A stretch of DNA of 6,031 nt, from positions 1-6,031 of the forward strand of contig JABMDG010000072.1 in NCBI GenBank assembly GCA_015904045.1, in the 5' to 3' direction. The translations under genes were made by a program, and so were the position numbers. Numbering within the stretch: the first letter of the stretch is position 1; each line of letters opens with the position of its first letter. Shown here one piece after another: positions 3,627-6,031 of the stretch. The stretch is from Nitrospira sp. (GTDB taxonomy: Bacteria; Nitrospirota; Nitrospiria; Nitrospirales; Nitrospiraceae). Below the pieces are notes generated by a model that saw only the letters and a list, made by a program, of their open reading frames with translations, was not told the origin of the DNA and searched no databases.

Positions 3627-6031
3627 ATGGGTACGATGTTTTCACCTCTTGCCAAGCGTGTCGAGCTGGAAGAACCGATTCGCGCCGAACTCTTCGGCAT
3701 CGAGCGGCTTGAACAGCATGCTGCAAGTCTCGCGGTGGCCCAGGCCGTCACCGATGATGCGCGGGTGGGCCGGTTACTCACGCCTCGCGTTCTTGATAAT
3801 GGGCGGATCTTGGTGGAGTCTTACCAGACTATCGCCCGTACGATTCGCGATGAGAAGGCGATTACGCCGGCGGCTGAATGGTTCGTCGATAATTTCCATA
3901 TTGTCGACGAACAACTGCGCGAGATCATCGACGATTTGCCTCCCGGGTATTACAGGCAATTGCCCAAACTTGCGTCGGGCCACCTGCGGAATTACCCGCG
4001 GGTATACGGAGTGGCCTGGGCGTTCGTCGCACACACCGACAGTCGTTTCGATCCCGACATGCTCCGTCGCTTTGTATCGGCGTATCAGCGCGTCCAACCG
4101 CTGACGATCGGTGAGTTGTGGGCGGTGGCGATTTCGCTACGTGTCGTGCTGGTGGAGAATCTCCGGAGACTGGCCGAGCGGATCGTCTATAGCCGGAAGG
4201 CCCGGTTGGAAGCCGATGAACTGGCAGACAGCCTGCTGGGGAGCGGGGCCTTGGCTCCGGAATCACCTGCCACGGCCTTGCGTCGGTTTGAACACAGCCC
4301 GCTGGATCCCGCGTTTGCCGTACAGCTTGTTCAGCGGCTCCGTGACCTGGACCCCAAGGTGCGCCCCGTGTTGCTGTGGCTGGATGAACGCCTGGCCGCA
4401 CAGGGCACCACCGCCGACGATCTGGTGCATGCCGAGCATCAGCAACAGGCGGCCATGAGCGTCACGGTGCGCAATATCATCACGAGCATGCGGCTGACGT
4501 CGGCGTTTGACTGGTCGGACTTTTTCGAAAGCGTCAGCCCGGTCGATAAGATTCTGCGATGTGCTCCGCGCTACGCCGAAATGGACTTTGCCACGCGGGA
4601 CACGTACCGACATGCCATCGAGGATCTGTCCCGCGGCACGAGGCTTTCAGAAATCGAGGTCACCCAGAGGGTCGTGGACCGTGCCAGACTGGCTGGAGTT
4701 GAGCTGCATGCGCGCGAGCAACCGGAGCGGGAGCGGCACATGGATCCCGGTTATTACCTCATCTCGCAAGGGCGACGGGCGTTTGAACGAGAACTCGGCT
4801 ATCGGGTCTCCTGGAAGGAGCGGCTGCTGCGTTTATATGTCCGCGCGTCCGCGCCTGGCTATCTGGGATCACTGGCGGTCGTGACCGCCATGGTCCTAGC
4901 CGTACCCTTGTGGTATGCCGCCGAAACTGGTGTGACCGTCGCAGGTCTGGTGTGTCTCGGTCTCATTGCGCTCGTGCCGGCCTCGGATCTCGCCATGGCG
5001 CTCATCAATCGTACGGTGATGGCCATCCTCGGTCCGCGGTCGTTACCCCGGATGGCATTGCGGGACGGCATTCCCAAAGAGTTGCGCACGATCGTGGTGG
5101 TGCCCACGTTGCTGACGAGCCGGCAGGGCATCGACGAGCAAGTCGAACGATTGGAAGTGCATTATCTGGCGAACGCGGATGATGACCTGCGCTTCGCCCT
5201 GCTCTCAGACTGGAGAGATGCCCCGAGCGAAAGCATTCCAGAGGATGCCGAATTGCTGGCGAGGGCCGTGGAGGGGATCGCGCATCTGAACAAGCGGTAC
5301 GGCCCGGCGGCCGGGGGCGGAGCGCGTTTTGTCCTGTTTCACCGCAGACGAGTCTGGAACGAGTCTGAGCAGGTGTGGATGGGATGGGAACGGAAACGAG
5401 GCAAACTGCATGAGTTGAATCAATGGCTGCGCGGTTCGACGAGTACGACGTACATGTCCGTCGGCGGGCAGCCCCCTGAGGCGATTCCGTCCGTCCGGTT
5501 CGTCATCACCCTGGATGCCGATACACGGTTGCCTCGTGGAGCCGCGCACCGGTTGATCGGCACGATGGCCCATCCGCTGAACCGGCCCCGGTTCGACCCT
5601 CTCGTTGGGCGTGTGCTTGAAGGGTATGGAGTCGTGCAGCCGCGGATTACGCCTTCACTTCCGGGCAGCGGTGAAGGCTCGTATTTTCAACAGACGTTTT
5701 CCGGGCCCAGCGGGATTGATCCCTACGCGTCGGCCGTGTCCGATGTGTACCAGGATTTGTTCCGAGAAGGATCCTACACGGGAAAGGGTATTTACGAGAT
5801 CGATGCATTCGAGGCGGCGCTGGCGGACAAGGTGCCGGACAATGCGATGCTCAGTCATGATCTCTTCGAAGGCCTGTTCGTGCGCGCAGCGCTGGCAACC
5901 GACATCGAGCTGTTCGAAGCCTTTCCTGCCCACTATGAAGCGGCGGCAGCCAGGCAGCATCGATGGGCGCGCGGCGATTGGCAGCTGCTGCCCTGGCTGT
6001 TCGGACGAGGGCATACCGGGTCTGACCCGCA
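3627..6031 (+). CDS. ndvB: Cyclic beta-1,2-glucan synthase (NdvB/ChvB type), N-terminal part
   Basis: An uninterrupted frame of 801 codons runs off the right edge. It makes the inner-membrane enzyme that polymerises and cyclises glucose from UDP-glucose into periplasmic osmoregulated glucans. Seen, numbering from ATG 3627: the family N-terminal region (IRAELFGIERLEQHAASLAV; AAEWFVDNFHIVDEQLREI; DDLPPGYYRQLPKL; RVQPLTIGELWAVAI), two membrane segments near 412-433 and 437-460, then a GT84 glycosyltransferase domain with TLDADTRLP (Asp630/Asp632, UDP-sugar and metal), SHDLFEG (Asp745, Glu748) and QHRWARGDW (777-785). Known family members are about 2,800 aa, so later membrane segments, the glucoamylase-like and GH94 domains should follow outside. 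The start is uncertain: in-frame ATGs lie at 3567, 3627 and 3636, none with a strong Shine-Dalgarno; 3627/3636 fit the family length best. The 227 bases between the OmpA-family stop and 3627 show no clear promoter (a lone GATAAT at 3549-3554) or other gene. Confidence 0.92.
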   Translation, partial: MGTMFSPLAKRVELEEPIRAELFGIERLEQHAASLAVAQAVTDDARVGRLLTPRVLDNGRILVESYQTIARTIRDEKAITPAAEWFVDNFHIVDEQLREIIDDLPPGYYRQLPKLASGHLRNYPRVYGVAWAFVAHTDSRFDPDMLRRFVSAYQRVQPLTIGELWAVAISLRVVLVENLRRLAERIVYSRKARLEADELADSLLGSGALAPESPATALRRFEHSPLDPAFAVQLVQRLRDLDPKVRPVLLWLDERLAAQGTTADDLVHAEHQQQAAMSVTVRNIITSMRLTSAFDWSDFFESVSPVDKILRCAPRYAEMDFATRDTYRHAIEDLSRGTRLSEIEVTQRVVDRARLAGVELHAREQPERERHMDPGYYLISQGRRAFERELGYRVSWKERLLRLYVRASAPGYLGSLAVVTAMVLAVPLWYAAETGVTVAGLVCLGLIALVPASDLAMALINRTVMAILGPRSLPRMALRDGIPKELRTIVVVPTLLTSRQGIDEQVERLEVHYLANADDDLRFALLSDWRDAPSESIPEDAELLARAVEGIAHLNKRYGPAAGGGARFVLFHRRRVWNESEQVWMGWERKRGKLHELNQWLRGSTSTTYMSVGGQPPEAIPSVRFVITLDADTRLPRGAAHRLIGTMAHPLNRPRFDPLVGRVLEGYGVVQPRITPSLPGSGEGSYFQQTFSGPSGIDPYASAVSDVYQDLFREGSYTGKGIYEIDAFEAALADKVPDNAMLSHDLFEGLFVRAALATDIELFEAFPAHYEAAAARQHRWARGDWQLLPWLFGRGHTGSDP

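Noticed and set aside
3293..3781. 162-aa minus-strand frame spanning the OmpA-ndvB spacer
   Set aside because: It overlaps both the coding end of the OmpA-family gene and the conserved start of the glucan synthase, and its translation is low-complexity Ser/Arg typical of an antisense shadow.
3649..5182. Several plus- and minus-strand frames of 90-158 aa
   Set aside because: They are shadows of the glucan synthase frame, which shows continuous family-specific motifs throughout.

Overview
The window is a GC-rich bacterial segment carrying small stress- and envelope-associated genes followed by the 5' part of one very large gene. The mix is: a CsbD-like protein, a secreted basic/acidic protein with a small beta domain, DUF948 and YtxH membrane proteins, a DUF3309 peptide, a single-RRM protein, an OmpA-type lipoprotein and an NdvB-type cyclic beta-1,2-glucan synthase. 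It suggests a Gram-negative organism, and the secreted protein type and small-gene collection remind me of Nitrospira (Nitrospirota). That placement is an impression from family content, not a measured result.

Layout. Positions 1-164 (+) hold the end of a CsbD-like gene. Positions 165-443 hold a possible 40-aa GTG-start ORF, a hairpin and a 52-bp tandem repeat; the repeat runs into the 3' end of the only minus-strand gene (444-842, secreted protein). A 192-bp divergent spacer separates that gene from a plus-strand cluster: DUF948 (1035-1460), YtxH (1450-1770) and a frameshifted DUF3309 gene (1837-2015). A divergent RRM protein follows (2197-2523). Positions 2524-2862 hold what looks like the decayed C-terminus of an OmpA-family gene, immediately upstream of an intact OmpA-family lipoprotein gene (2863-3399). 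From about 3627 to the window end there is an uninterrupted reading frame for the N-terminal region, membrane segments and GT84 core of the glucan synthase; it continues beyond the window.

How the genes may work together. Most products are expected at the cell envelope or belong to families associated with general or osmotic stress: CsbD, YtxH and DUF948 small proteins, a peptidoglycan-binding OmpA lipoprotein, and the enzyme making osmoregulatory periplasmic glucans. A shared envelope/osmotic stress role is an inference from co-location. Two genes here are broken (DUF3309 and the OmpA relict) and the RRM has lost its usual RNA-stacking aromatics, so part of the region may be eroding. I see no transposase, CRISPR array, tRNA or rRNA, and no convincing evidence of an entirely new system.
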